In this document: in pieces, positions 1 to 7,159 of the stretch
How the letters are laid out: every line of letters begins with the position of its first letter
Position numbering within the stretch: the stretch's first letter is position 1
Notes under the pieces: model-generated
The model's database searches: none
What the model was told of the DNA's origin: nothing
The model's input: the letters and a program-made list of their open reading frames with translations, nothing else
Translations under genes and position numbers: made by a program
Origin: CAYWNA01 sp964459305
GTDB taxonomy: Bacteria > Planctomycetota > Planctomycetia > Pirellulales > Pirellulaceae
DNA: 47,191 bases
Reading direction: 5' to 3'
Assembly (NCBI GenBank): GCA_964459305.1
Contig: CAYWNA010000084.1
Span: 1-47,191 of the forward strand

Positions 1-1
1 C

Positions 2-2077
2 TCGGACCAGGGAGAGTTGATTAAGGCCCGACTCCAGCGATACCGGTCGATGAAGATGATCGACATGGTGACCGTGATCTTCGATGAGAAGGACCAGGGC
101 GGGAAGTATTGGGCCAAGTTTGCCACATCCGGATTGGATAAGATACATATCGACGAAAGACTCGCTCATCAGTATGAACGAACGCTAACGGGTGGAGTGT
201 GGGCGAATCTTGAATTGGCATACGACGACTCGATTGTCCACGGCGGTGTAACGCGTCCGTTCGTGTTGAAACGGATGCAACCTATTCAGATAGCCAGTGC
301 CAAGCTGGATGAGTATGTCGAGGCTCGACGCAACTTCACACGTGAGGAATGGGGTGATGTTCTACTCAGGACTATGGGATATGAGCCAACTCACGCTGAT
401 TTCGGGTGGCGTCAAAAGCTTTTCTATCTGCTCCGGTTGGTTCCAATGGTGGAGAAGAACTTCAACCTGATCGAACTGGGGCCTAAGGAGACCGGAAAGT
501 CGTTTGTATTCCGCGAGATTTCACCCTACGCAAATTTGCTATCGGGCGGGCAAGGAGCGGTCACCGATTTGTTTGGCTGGAAGAACCGACGAGACAAGCC
601 TGGTCTCGTTGTGAAGTACGACGTCGTGGCCTTCGACGAGGTGGCCGGGTCGAACTTCAAATCGGCCAACGACAAGGACATGTACAAAGGCTACATGGAA
701 CAGGGATCGTTTTCTCGGGGCGATGATAAAGGAACTATATCCGCCGAGGCGGGTATCGTATTCAACGGCAACATCAAGGGCGATATACAGACGCTAATCC
801 AGACCTCTCACTTGTTGGCTCCGTTGCCAGAGCAGATCCGCGACGACGACGCCTTCCACGACCGCTGGCATGCCTACTTGCCCGGTTGGGAAGTCCCTAA
901 GTTGACGCCGGACCATTTCACGAGTCACCTGGGGTTCATCGCCGATTACATCGCCGAAATATTCCACAATGAACTCCGGCCGTTGAATTATACGGACGTA
1001 TGCGAGCGACATTTTGCCTTTGGCCCGAACCTTGGCCACCGGGACCGCAAGGCGGTGATGCGTACGGTTTCTGGACTCATTAAGCTGATCCACCCCGATG
1101 GCGAGTTCAGCAAGGGCGAATTGGCTGAATACCTAGAATTCGCTGTCGAGATGCGTCGCCGTGTCAAGGAACAACTGAAACGGATCAATCCCGACGAGTT
1201 CCGAACGGCAGAACTGTCCTATCTCGACAAGCAAACGGGAGACGAGTTTGTTGTACACTGCCCGGAGCTTCGAGAAGTGCCGGCAGGCGACGGATGGGGA
1301 TCGGCAGTCGAGCGGAAGCCCTCCTCCGCAGGGAGGCGTACTGAGCTTTGCCATGGCTACGAGTTGCTGCAAGCACTCCCGGCTGGAGGGATGGCAGAGG
1401 CCTTCCGAGCACGAAACCAGCAGTCGGGGCAGATCGTCTTTCTGAAACGCGTTCGTACCGTGTCGAGCGACAAGGATGCCCTGGAAAGGGAAATGCGGAT
1501 TTACGAGAAGCTGATGCGGATGCAGTGTCAGCACGTTCTACAGATCATTGACTTCTTTCGAGATGATGAATTCGTGGCACTAGTAACCGAGTTCGTGGAA
1601 GGCGGCGACTTGGATGTCTACGTAGCCGAACATGGCGAAGGACGTGGACTCACGCCGGCAGAGACTAAGGAGATCGGCCTGCAGATCACGGTCGCACTCG
1701 TCGAGTTACACTCTAATGACATTGTTCACCGCGACCTCAAGCCTGGCAACATTCTGTATTCTGAGAACAGATGGAAGTTGGCGGATTTCGGGATTTCCAA
1801 GAATCTTGCCCGGTTGGTTACACAGAAGACCTTCCAGCAGGCGGGCACCCCGGGCTATGCGGCACCAGAGCAGTTTCAGGGAGTGACCGCACATCCGAGT
1901 GCTGACGTTTATTCATTCGGCAAGCTACTGGTTTACCTACTGACAGGGCAAACCGATATCGACCGCGTGTCGTATTCACACTGGCAGAGCCTGGTTCAGT
2001 CGTGTGTTGACTCGGATCCCGATAACCGCCCCACAATTGGGCAAGCACAGGAACAGTTACGGGAAATCCGAACCTAG
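2..2077 (+). CDS. BrxL-type AAA+ ATPase fused to a Ser/Thr kinase (5' partial)
   Basis: The reading frame is open to the left edge, and about 60-70 N-terminal residues typical of BrxL are missing, so the true start lies outside; numbering here counts the TTG at base 17 as residue 1. Residues 1-440 match the BrxL (BREX Lon-like, TIGR02688-type) N-terminal and AAA+ regions: Walker A GPKETGKS at 155-162, Walker B VVAFDEVAG around 203-211, then the family's GSFSRG, LPGWEVPK and RRTVSGLIKLI stretches. Canonical BrxL continues into a Lon-type Ser/Lys protease domain. Here residues 448-686 are instead a Hanks-type kinase with a glycine-rich loop, K477 (VFLKR), HRDLKPGN with D573, DFG at 590-592 and an APE motif (YAAPEQF), so it looks catalytically complete. 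It heads a run of same-strand genes. The domain calls are from recalled family sequences; a defence or phospho-signalling role is inference. No other BREX gene is in the window. Confidence 0.88.
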   Translation, partial: SDQGELIKARLQRYRSMKMIDMVTVIFDEKDQGGKYWAKFATSGLDKIHIDERLAHQYERTLTGGVWANLELAYDDSIVHGGVTRPFVLKRMQPIQIASAKLDEYVEARRNFTREEWGDVLLRTMGYEPTHADFGWRQKLFYLLRLVPMVEKNFNLIELGPKETGKSFVFREISPYANLLSGGQGAVTDLFGWKNRRDKPGLVVKYDVVAFDEVAGSNFKSANDKDMYKGYMEQGSFSRGDDKGTISAEAGIVFNGNIKGDIQTLIQTSHLLAPLPEQIRDDDAFHDRWHAYLPGWEVPKLTPDHFTSHLGFIADYIAEIFHNELRPLNYTDVCERHFAFGPNLGHRDRKAVMRTVSGLIKLIHPDGEFSKGELAEYLEFAVEMRRRVKEQLKRINPDEFRTAELSYLDKQTGDEFVVHCPELREVPAGDGWGSAVERKPSSAGRRTELCHGYELLQALPAGGMAEAFRARNQQSGQIVFLKRVRTVSSDKDALEREMRIYEKLMRMQCQHVLQIIDFFRDDEFVALVTEFVEGGDLDVYVAEHGEGRGLTPAETKEIGLQITVALVELHSNDIVHRDLKPGNILYSENRWKLADFGISKNLARLVTQKTFQQAGTPGYAAPEQFQGVTAHPSADVYSFGKLLVYLLTGQTDIDRVSYSHWQSLVQSCVDSDPDNRPTIGQAQEQLREIRT

Positions 2078-2130
2078 CAGCGAACATCACCGCGAATGCA
2101 TTGAGGTAGCCCACGCTCAAGCCGCCCACT

Positions 2131-2265
2131 ATGCCGATGAATAACGACGGTGACGAGATCCTGCTCATCGATGCGGACGGCGTTCCCGTGTCACGGGCGG
2201 CGTATAACACGGCTCAGGTTCGATCTAGTGAGTGGATCAAGTTTGGGCGTTCGAGAAGCAAGTAG
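2131..2265 (+). CDS. possible small protein, 44 aa
   Basis: A 44-codon frame begins at ATG 2131 (second ATG at 2137) and stops 21 bases before the next gene. The product is hydrophilic, acidic in its first half (NNDGDEILLIDADG) and basic at the end (FGRSRSK). Most third positions are G or C, as in the neighbouring genes, which favours coding. Against it, there is no clear ribosome binding site upstream of either ATG. An in-frame stop at 2107 rules out a longer version. It fills most of the gap between the ATPase-kinase and the 327-aa gene. No family recognised. Confidence 0.35.
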   Translation: MPMNNDGDEILLIDADGVPVSRAAYNTAQVRSSEWIKFGRSRSK

Positions 2266-2274
2266 TGCGTGGAA

Positions 2275-2279
2275 AGGAG
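2275..2279 (+). promoter_or_regulatory. ribosome binding site choosing the 2287 start
   Basis: AGGAG lies 7 bases before ATG 2287. It would overlap the coding sequence if the in-frame GTG at 2269 were used, so ATG 2287 is preferred. Confidence 0.7.
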
Positions 2280-2286
2280 ATTGATC

Positions 2287-3270
2287 ATGCTAGACGTACG
2301 GATCAAGAACGAACACATCTGCATCGGAAAGCATTTCTCCGTTTCATTTCAGCGAACACTGCGGATTCCCGATGACGACAAGACGTACCCGCTTCCACCG
2401 GGGCTCGGCGAGTTTCCGATTTGCCGCATCGAAGACTACGAGGACCGGGTCCCCGATGCCTGGAAAGAACATGGTGGCGTCTTCCTTCCGATGTATCAGC
2501 GTGAAGCCCTTTGGCTGAACTTCCGGGGAGCCGATTGGCGGCCCAACGCTGTGAAGGTCGCCGTGGGCAAGATCAATGCGGTTTCCGGAACACCGTGGGA
2601 TCAGACGCTTCACGCCGACGAACAGGACTATATGGTCTGTCCCAACCAACCCTGGCTCGATGGCATCAACGCCGGTAAGGGCTACATCCGTCAGTTCGTT
2701 GCGATGCCGTTGGGAATGGGATACACGGTGGAAGCACAGGTCTCTGGTGAAGAGGTGTTCGGAGGAATTCAGTTCATCGTCTTCGATCCGAAGCCAGGCA
2801 AATTCCCGGATGAGCCGCCGCCAAAGTCTCCGTTCATGGAGAAGTATCGTTTATGCAAGACGGTCTCAGCCGGTGCGGAAATGGGGCTTGGTGCCGGCGG
2901 GAAGATGAAGCAATCGATCTACCCCGACCAATACGGAGTGGATACGTGGGACCAGGACAATTTTGGCCGCGTGTACGTCCACATCGTCAACAGCATGGCC
3001 TATCGCGAGATCACCGGCCGCGAACCGCCGCCCACGCCCATCAGTGCCAAGATGTACACCGAACACGGATTTCCATGGTTTGATCTATACGATGAAGAAA
3101 AGGGCGACATCTCCGCTTCGGACACTCTGAAGGACGTGAAGTCGGTTAAGGACATGGACGAGCAAAAGGGGTTTGGCACTCAGCAGGATGACTCTTCGGT
3201 CGACGTACCCGACCAGCAAGTGAAAGAACTGGGGAAGGACCCGTCGAGAGTCGAGGATGGGAAGTGGTAG
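2287..3270 (+). CDS. conserved-looking protein of unknown function, 327 aa
   Basis: Start at ATG 2287 is chosen from the AGGAG seven bases upstream. The protein is soluble-looking, with no signal peptide or membrane segment. The core (about residues 1-260) is rich in aromatic residues and glycine, with blocks such as GGVFLPMYQREALWLNF and WLDGINAGKGYIRQFVAMP. The last 60 residues (DTLKDVKSVKDMDEQKG onward) are charged, low complexity and probably disordered. The sequence resembles a family I have seen annotated only as hypothetical protein in several phyla, but I cannot name it. It lies 209 bases after the ATPase-kinase gene and 41 bases before the 110-aa gene, on the same strand, so a shared transcript and shared function are plausible but inferred. 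Confidence 0.85.
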   Translation: MLDVRIKNEHICIGKHFSVSFQRTLRIPDDDKTYPLPPGLGEFPICRIEDYEDRVPDAWKEHGGVFLPMYQREALWLNFRGADWRPNAVKVAVGKINAVSGTPWDQTLHADEQDYMVCPNQPWLDGINAGKGYIRQFVAMPLGMGYTVEAQVSGEEVFGGIQFIVFDPKPGKFPDEPPPKSPFMEKYRLCKTVSAGAEMGLGAGGKMKQSIYPDQYGVDTWDQDNFGRVYVHIVNSMAYREITGREPPPTPISAKMYTEHGFPWFDLYDEEKGDISASDTLKDVKSVKDMDEQKGFGTQQDDSSVDVPDQQVKELGKDPSRVEDGKW

Positions 3271-3311
3271 GCATGAACGCGGTACATGATGGATAGGTAG
3301 TGGTGAATTAG

Positions 3312-3644
3312 ATGACCGACACCGACCAACAGAAATCCGAAGAGCGGAAAAAACTGGAAGCACAACTGTTCCCGGACGGTTTCACGCTACGGGACGAGGC
3401 GAACGCGATCGTGGCGTTGGCGTTCCGCAACGGCCCCATCGAAGACCTGCACGCCGGCGAGTGGTCCGAGCTCTTGTCGAACCCCGAACTGAGCAGGATC
3501 ACCGATGACGAGATGAAGATGCTCATGATCAACGCGTGCGAGCACGTGGCAAAGCTGTTGGAGCTGAAGGAAACCGATCCAGAGGAATACTACACGAAGA
3601 TAATGGCCTACAATCACATGTACTGCCGGCAGTGGGAACGATAG
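3312..3644 (+). CDS. small helical protein of unknown function, 110 aa
   Basis: Small, acidic, mostly helical-looking protein with no signal peptide or membrane segment. Recognisable blocks are RDEANAIVALAFRNGPIEDLH near residues 26-46, a middle ITDDEMKMLMI stretch, and the end AYNHMYCRQWER with a conserved-looking cysteine. It looks like a family of about 100 residues without known function; I cannot name it. It starts 41 bases after the 327-aa gene, with only a weak purine-rich ribosome binding site, and is followed by 120 bases and the HU gene. Co-transcription with the upstream genes is likely from spacing; its role is unknown. Confidence 0.8.
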   Translation: MTDTDQQKSEERKKLEAQLFPDGFTLRDEANAIVALAFRNGPIEDLHAGEWSELLSNPELSRITDDEMKMLMINACEHVAKLLELKETDPEEYYTKIMAYNHMYCRQWER

Positions 3645-3764
3645 ACCGGTTTGCGAGAACACCAATCCAGCACTGAGCAAAATGCCATGCACCGACTGGC
3701 GACACCCCGCGATAGGACAGTCGGCCTGTAGGAGCTGCTTAGCAACACAGCCAGGAGCCCTTCT

Positions 3765-4106
3765 GTGACCAAGAGAGAACTCGTCCGCTCTGTCGTCGAG
3801 GCATTGGATATCAACCAGACACAGGCCAAAACGATTGTCCAACGGGTCTTGGACACGGTGCTGGCCACACTGGCGGCCACGGGTCGGGTCGAGTTGCGGA
3901 ACTTCGGCGTGTTCGAGGTCAAACGGCGGCCGGCTCGGAAGGCCCGAAATCCCCTAACGGGCGAAGAGGTTGATGTGCCGGAAAGGGACGTAGTCACATT
4001 CAAGCCGGGGAAGGTGATGCAGCAGCGGATCGAAGGGCTGGCAAACAGCGAGATCGAAGCCGATTCGACGCTGCCGGATTTGGATCAAATGAGCGGATCG
4101 GAATGA
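3765..4106 (+). CDS. HU/IHF-family DNA-binding protein
   Basis: Histone-like DNA-binding protein that bends and compacts DNA as a dimer. The first 90 residues carry the whole HU fold: an N-terminal helical pair (TKRELVRSVVEAL), the signature around GRVELRNFGVFEVKRRPARK, and RNPLTGEEVDVPERDVVTFKPGK forming the DNA-binding beta arm and its base. A 23-residue acidic tail (SEIEADSTLPDLDQMSGSE) extends the usual 90-residue length. The start is GTG at 3765, with AGGAG eight bases upstream. It ends the same-strand run begun by the ATPase-kinase, 120 bases after the 110-aa gene. Whether it belongs functionally with that run or is simply adjacent cannot be told from sequence. Family call is firm; HU versus IHF is not resolved. 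Confidence 0.93.
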   Translation: MTKRELVRSVVEALDINQTQAKTIVQRVLDTVLATLAATGRVELRNFGVFEVKRRPARKARNPLTGEEVDVPERDVVTFKPGKVMQQRIEGLANSEIEADSTLPDLDQMSGSE

Positions 4107-4152
4107 ACCTAGTCCGTGGCCTAATGACTAGAGCCGAGAGGAGTAGACCATC

Positions 4153-5841
4153 ATGACCAAGCTCGTCAGTGCCATCATGCTAACGTGCCTCTTGGCATAC
4201 CAGGCGTCCCCGACCAAGGCCGAGCTGGTGATTCAAGCAGCGAAGGCTGCCACGCGGACGGAGGGCGGCCCGATGCCGGATGGTGCCTGGAATCTCTGGA
4301 GCAATGGTCGTGTCGGACAACCGATCCGTGTCGCGGCGGCCGGGAAGTACCAAGTGGTGATTCGAGCCTGGGGCAGCCCGGCCGCCAACGTCTGGCCCAA
4401 GATGGCCTTCATGGTCGACGGCCGGATCGCGAAGTCCGTTACAGTGGGTGGTGGCGTTCCAGAAGACTACCCGTTCGAAGCCGAGTTGACCGCGGGGGTC
4501 CACGAGATTGCCGCGGCCTTCCTCAATGACGCGGTCATCGACCGTGAAGACCGCAACTTGTATCTCGACCGCCTGACGATCATCCCGCCAGCAGGTGTCG
4601 CAAAACCGACACTGGTCGCCAAGCAAGAGCTGGCCGAGATGGCGGAGAAGCGAGAGCGGGAAATCGTCGCCGCCACAGACGCAGCCATTGAGAAGCACCG
4701 CAAGGCAGACACCAGGGTCCGCATCGTGGACGCCGAGGGAAAGCCCGTAGGCGGGGTCAAGGTCTCCGTGGAACAGACGGGCCACGAGTTTCTATTCGGC
4801 TGCAACATCTACAGTTTCGACCGCTACCGCGACAAAGCCCAGAACGCCGCGTACAAGCAGCGGTTCGAGGAGCTGTTCAACTACGCCACGGTTGGGTTCT
4901 ACTGGCGATGGTACGAATCGGAGCGTGGCAAGCCGCAGTACGAGTACACGGACAAGGTGGTCGAGTGGTGTCGGCAACGCGGTATTCGTCTCAAGGGCCA
5001 TCCTCTGCTCTGGGGTAATCGGTCGGGCGTCCCGCCCTGGTCGCAGGGTCAGCCGTCGCCGGACATCCAGCGTCAGCGTGTAATCGACATCATGCAGCGG
5101 TACGGAGGTCGTATCGAATTCTGGGAGGTAGTCAACGAACCCTCGCATTTGCCCGAGCCGAAGATCGACCAGCCGTATCGATGGGCCCGACAGGCCGATC
5201 CACGGGCCTATCTGATCGTCAATGACTACCACGTGCTGGGCGATGGCTGTCCAGGTTTCTTCAAGCTCTTAACCCGGGCAAAGCAGGCCGGCGTACCGTT
5301 CGACGGGATCGGCATCCAGGCCCATGAGCCACGGACGATGCGATTTCCGCTCGATCGGGTCCAAGAGATCCTTGATCAGTACGCGTCGCTGGGCAAGGAG
5401 CTGCACATCACCGAGTACACACCCACGTCGTCGGGCCAGAAGATCTCCGGCTCGCATAAAGAAGGTGTCTGGGACGAGGCAGCCCAGGCTGATTACGCCG
5501 TGAAGTTCTATAGGGTCTGCTTTGCCCATCCGTCCATGCGTGCCATCACCTGGTGGGACCTGTGCGACCAGGGCTCTTGGCTAACCGGCGGTGGCATGCT
5601 GCGGGCCGACATGTCGCCCAAGCCCGTCTACGAACAGTTGGAGCGTCTGATCCACGATGAGTGGATGACCCGAGTCACCGCGACTACCGAGGCCGATGGC
5701 AGTTTCTTTTGCCGGGGGTTCTTCGGGGACTACCGCGTGGTGATCGAGCTGTCAGACGACGAAGTGGAGCGGCAGTTCCAGCTCTGCAAGGGCGGGCCAA
5801 AGGACATCGTCGTGTCCTTGGCCGCCGCCACAAACCGTTGA
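4153..5841 (+). CDS. secreted GH10 endo-1,4-beta-xylanase
   Basis: Probable hydrolase of internal xylan beta-1,4 links, exported by the Sec route (signal peptide about 1-24, TKA before ELVIQ). Residues 25-150 form a beta-rich region resembling a carbohydrate-binding module. A charged helical linker (160-185) and a short beta segment follow. The glycoside hydrolase family 10 barrel spans about 210-500: WEVVNEPSHLPE gives the acid/base E329, HITEYTPT gives the nucleophile E421, and RLKGHPLLWGN and AITWWDLCDQGSW are other family landmarks. The last 55 residues form a small beta domain. A strong GAGAGGAG-type ribosome binding site precedes ATG 4153. It lies 46 bases after the HU gene but has no obvious link to it. 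Planctomycete GH10 proteins of this layout are often only predicted; the exact substrate is uncertain. Confidence 0.92.
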   Translation: MTKLVSAIMLTCLLAYQASPTKAELVIQAAKAATRTEGGPMPDGAWNLWSNGRVGQPIRVAAAGKYQVVIRAWGSPAANVWPKMAFMVDGRIAKSVTVGGGVPEDYPFEAELTAGVHEIAAAFLNDAVIDREDRNLYLDRLTIIPPAGVAKPTLVAKQELAEMAEKREREIVAATDAAIEKHRKADTRVRIVDAEGKPVGGVKVSVEQTGHEFLFGCNIYSFDRYRDKAQNAAYKQRFEELFNYATVGFYWRWYESERGKPQYEYTDKVVEWCRQRGIRLKGHPLLWGNRSGVPPWSQGQPSPDIQRQRVIDIMQRYGGRIEFWEVVNEPSHLPEPKIDQPYRWARQADPRAYLIVNDYHVLGDGCPGFFKLLTRAKQAGVPFDGIGIQAHEPRTMRFPLDRVQEILDQYASLGKELHITEYTPTSSGQKISGSHKEGVWDEAAQADYAVKFYRVCFAHPSMRAITWWDLCDQGSWLTGGGMLRADMSPKPVYEQLERLIHDEWMTRVTATTEADGSFFCRGFFGDYRVVIELSDDEVERQFQLCKGGPKDIVVSLAAATNR

Positions 5842-6204
5842 CTGTATCGAGATGCGACGCCAGCACCCAAGCGTGTCGACATCCTGAACATCGGCGGCTT
5901 CGGGGACGCCGCGGTCAACGTGGTTGGGTCGTTCTGGGGCGACGGTGCCGGAAGGTTCGTTCGGGCTGGCGGAGCCGAGTGTCGGACACGGTGTAGTACA
6001 CCCAACACACCCTACACACTCGCCACGGATGCTTCCTTGTAACGCACTCCTGAGCGGGCCTCGGTGCCTCTCGCACAGGCGGTCCGGGAGACGGTTTCGC
6101 CCCGTCCCAGAGGCGAGCCGGTTGGGGTCTGCTGACGGGTTGCCGTCCGACCGAAAGTCGTACCGTTTGTGGTCAAAAAGTTATCTCGAAAGTTATCTCC
6201 AAAG
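5842..6204. other. intergenic region without recognisable gene
   Basis: Between the xylanase and the tRNA terminator. Reading frames here are short, lack ribosome binding sites and show no familiar protein. A GACGG/CCGTC hairpin with a bulge lies near 6088-6110 but has no T tract. A 10-base repeat AAGTTATCTC occurs twice near 6178-6200. No function is assigned. Confidence 0.5.
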
Positions 6205-6251
6205 CCAAGAAACAAAGAAAGGACTCACGAGCAATTCGCCGTAAGTCCTTT
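6205..6251 (-). terminator. rho-independent terminator of tRNA-Pro
   Basis: On the reverse strand a 12-bp stem (AAAGGACTTACG with CGTGAGTCCTTT, one G-U pair, 10-base loop; bases 6251-6218) is followed by a T-rich run (CTTTGTTTCTT). It lies 22 bases after the tRNA 3' end and is oriented to stop its transcript. Confidence 0.75.
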
Positions 6252-6273
6252 ATTTGTACCGACTTCCGAATAG

Positions 6274-6347
6274 TCGGGGCGACTGGATTTGAACCAGCGA
6301 CCTCTGCGTCCCGAACGCAGCGCTCTACCAGACTGAGCCACGCCCCG
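6274..6347 (-). tRNA. tRNA-Pro (anticodon CGG)
   Basis: A 74-base cloverleaf on the reverse strand. The acceptor stem is CGGGGCG (6347-6341) pairing with CGCCCCG (6281-6275), with discriminator A at 6274. The D arm contains CTCAGTCTGGTAGAGC, and the anticodon stem CTGCG/CGCAG encloses loop TTCGGGA, giving anticodon CGG (6313-6311) for codon CCG. The T arm is CTGGTTCAAATCCAG. The sequence closely follows bacterial tRNA-Pro, including the leading C. The CCA tail is not encoded and must be added enzymatically. It is flanked by its own promoter and terminator, so it is a single-gene unit. Confidence 0.96.
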
Positions 6348-6370
6348 TTGGTTGACTCCCTCGATGCACT

Positions 6371-6398
6371 ATCTTAACTACTGGCCTCACTTGGTCAA
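6371..6398 (-). promoter_or_regulatory. sigma70-like promoter of tRNA-Pro
   Basis: On the reverse strand: -35 TTGACC (6398-6393), 16-base spacer, -10 TAAGAT (6376-6371). The tRNA begins 23 bases after the -10 box, which gives a normal short leader. Confidence 0.55.
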
Positions 6399-6541
6399 CG
6401 GCAGGATGGCTGCATTTGGAGGCGATGCCCTCCGTCGGCGTATGGATCGTGCCATCCTGATCGCCGTCTGGATTTGAACGGAGTACCGCGGAGAATGTTC
6501 CTGGGTTGCATGCCTTCTTCTTTTCGGCTGGCGAAGGCACT

Positions 6542-6557
6542 AGAATCGGGCGATTCT
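6542..6557 (+). promoter_or_regulatory. candidate operator upstream of the cupin
   Basis: Perfect dyad AGAATCG-GG-CGATTCT overlapping a possible -10 box (TAGAAT at 6541-6546), 43 bases before the cupin start. It could be an operator; no matching regulator is in the window. Confidence 0.3.
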
Positions 6558-6600
6558 TCGGATTTCCAGGTTCGCGCCCCAATGTCAAGGATCGTTTGTC

Positions 6601-6930
6601 ATGTCGGAATATATTCGCAATCGAGATCAGTGCTCGCATCACAACATCTTTCCTGGCGTGGACATACATACATTCGCAGGAAAGAACGTGATGTTGTCAA
6701 TCGTTGAATTCGGGCCCGGTTCGGTGGTCGAGTGGCACAGCCATCCTCATGAGCAGATGGGCATGCTTTTGGAGGGGGAGCTGGAGTTTTTCATTGGCGA
6801 AGAACGACAAATGGCGCAACCGGGTGACATGTGGCGGATTCCCAGCGATGTCAGGCACAAAGTTGTCGCTGGTGACAAACCCGCCAGAGCACTCGACGTA
6901 TTCCACCCAATTCGCGAAGATTATCTTTGA
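6601..6930 (+). CDS. small single-domain cupin protein
   Basis: A 109-residue protein that is essentially one cupin beta-barrel. Motif 1 is seen at WHSHPHEQMGMLLEGELEF, with likely metal ligands H46, H48 and E51 (or Q52). Motif 2 is PGDMWRIPSDVRHKV, with H86. It should therefore bind a divalent metal; the substrate or ligand is unknown, since such small cupins include isomerases, dioxygenases and sensors. No signal peptide or membrane segment. The start at ATG 6601 has AAGGAT eight bases upstream. It stands alone, between the reverse-strand tRNA unit and a hairpin terminator. Confidence 0.85.
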   Translation: MSEYIRNRDQCSHHNIFPGVDIHTFAGKNVMLSIVEFGPGSVVEWHSHPHEQMGMLLEGELEFFIGEERQMAQPGDMWRIPSDVRHKVVAGDKPARALDVFHPIREDYL

Positions 6931-7056
6931 TCCCGGTTGGCTTTGCATCAGGCCTAGGCCCCGCCGACACCTCCGGCCGATGGTCTTGCGGATCAGGGGA
7001 GGCATTCGCTGGGAGGGAGAGGCCCGGTCGGGACATCGGCCACAGCACCGCAGGCC

Positions 7057-7089
7057 CATGCGGCCCGGGAACGTGCGGGCCGCATGTTT
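7057..7089 (+). terminator. hairpin terminator after the cupin
   Basis: Perfect 11-bp inverted repeat (CATGCGGCCCG, 8-base loop, CGGGCCGCATG) followed by TTT. It lies 126 bases after the cupin stop and 70 bases before the next start. The short T run makes it a weak but plausible terminator. Confidence 0.5.
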
Positions 7090-7159
7090 CCGTGCTGGAT
7101 TGCCTTCACGGCGGCTGCGGAAAATGCAAGCCACAACGTGAATCCCACTGAGGCGGCGC

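Noticed and set aside
2..4106. A complete BREX locus
   Set aside because: No PglX methylase, PglZ, BrxA, BrxB or BrxC is present in the window; only the BrxL-type ATPase region is seen.
6274..6347. Integration site of a mobile element at the tRNA
   Set aside because: No integrase and no direct repeat of the tRNA 3' end were found nearby.
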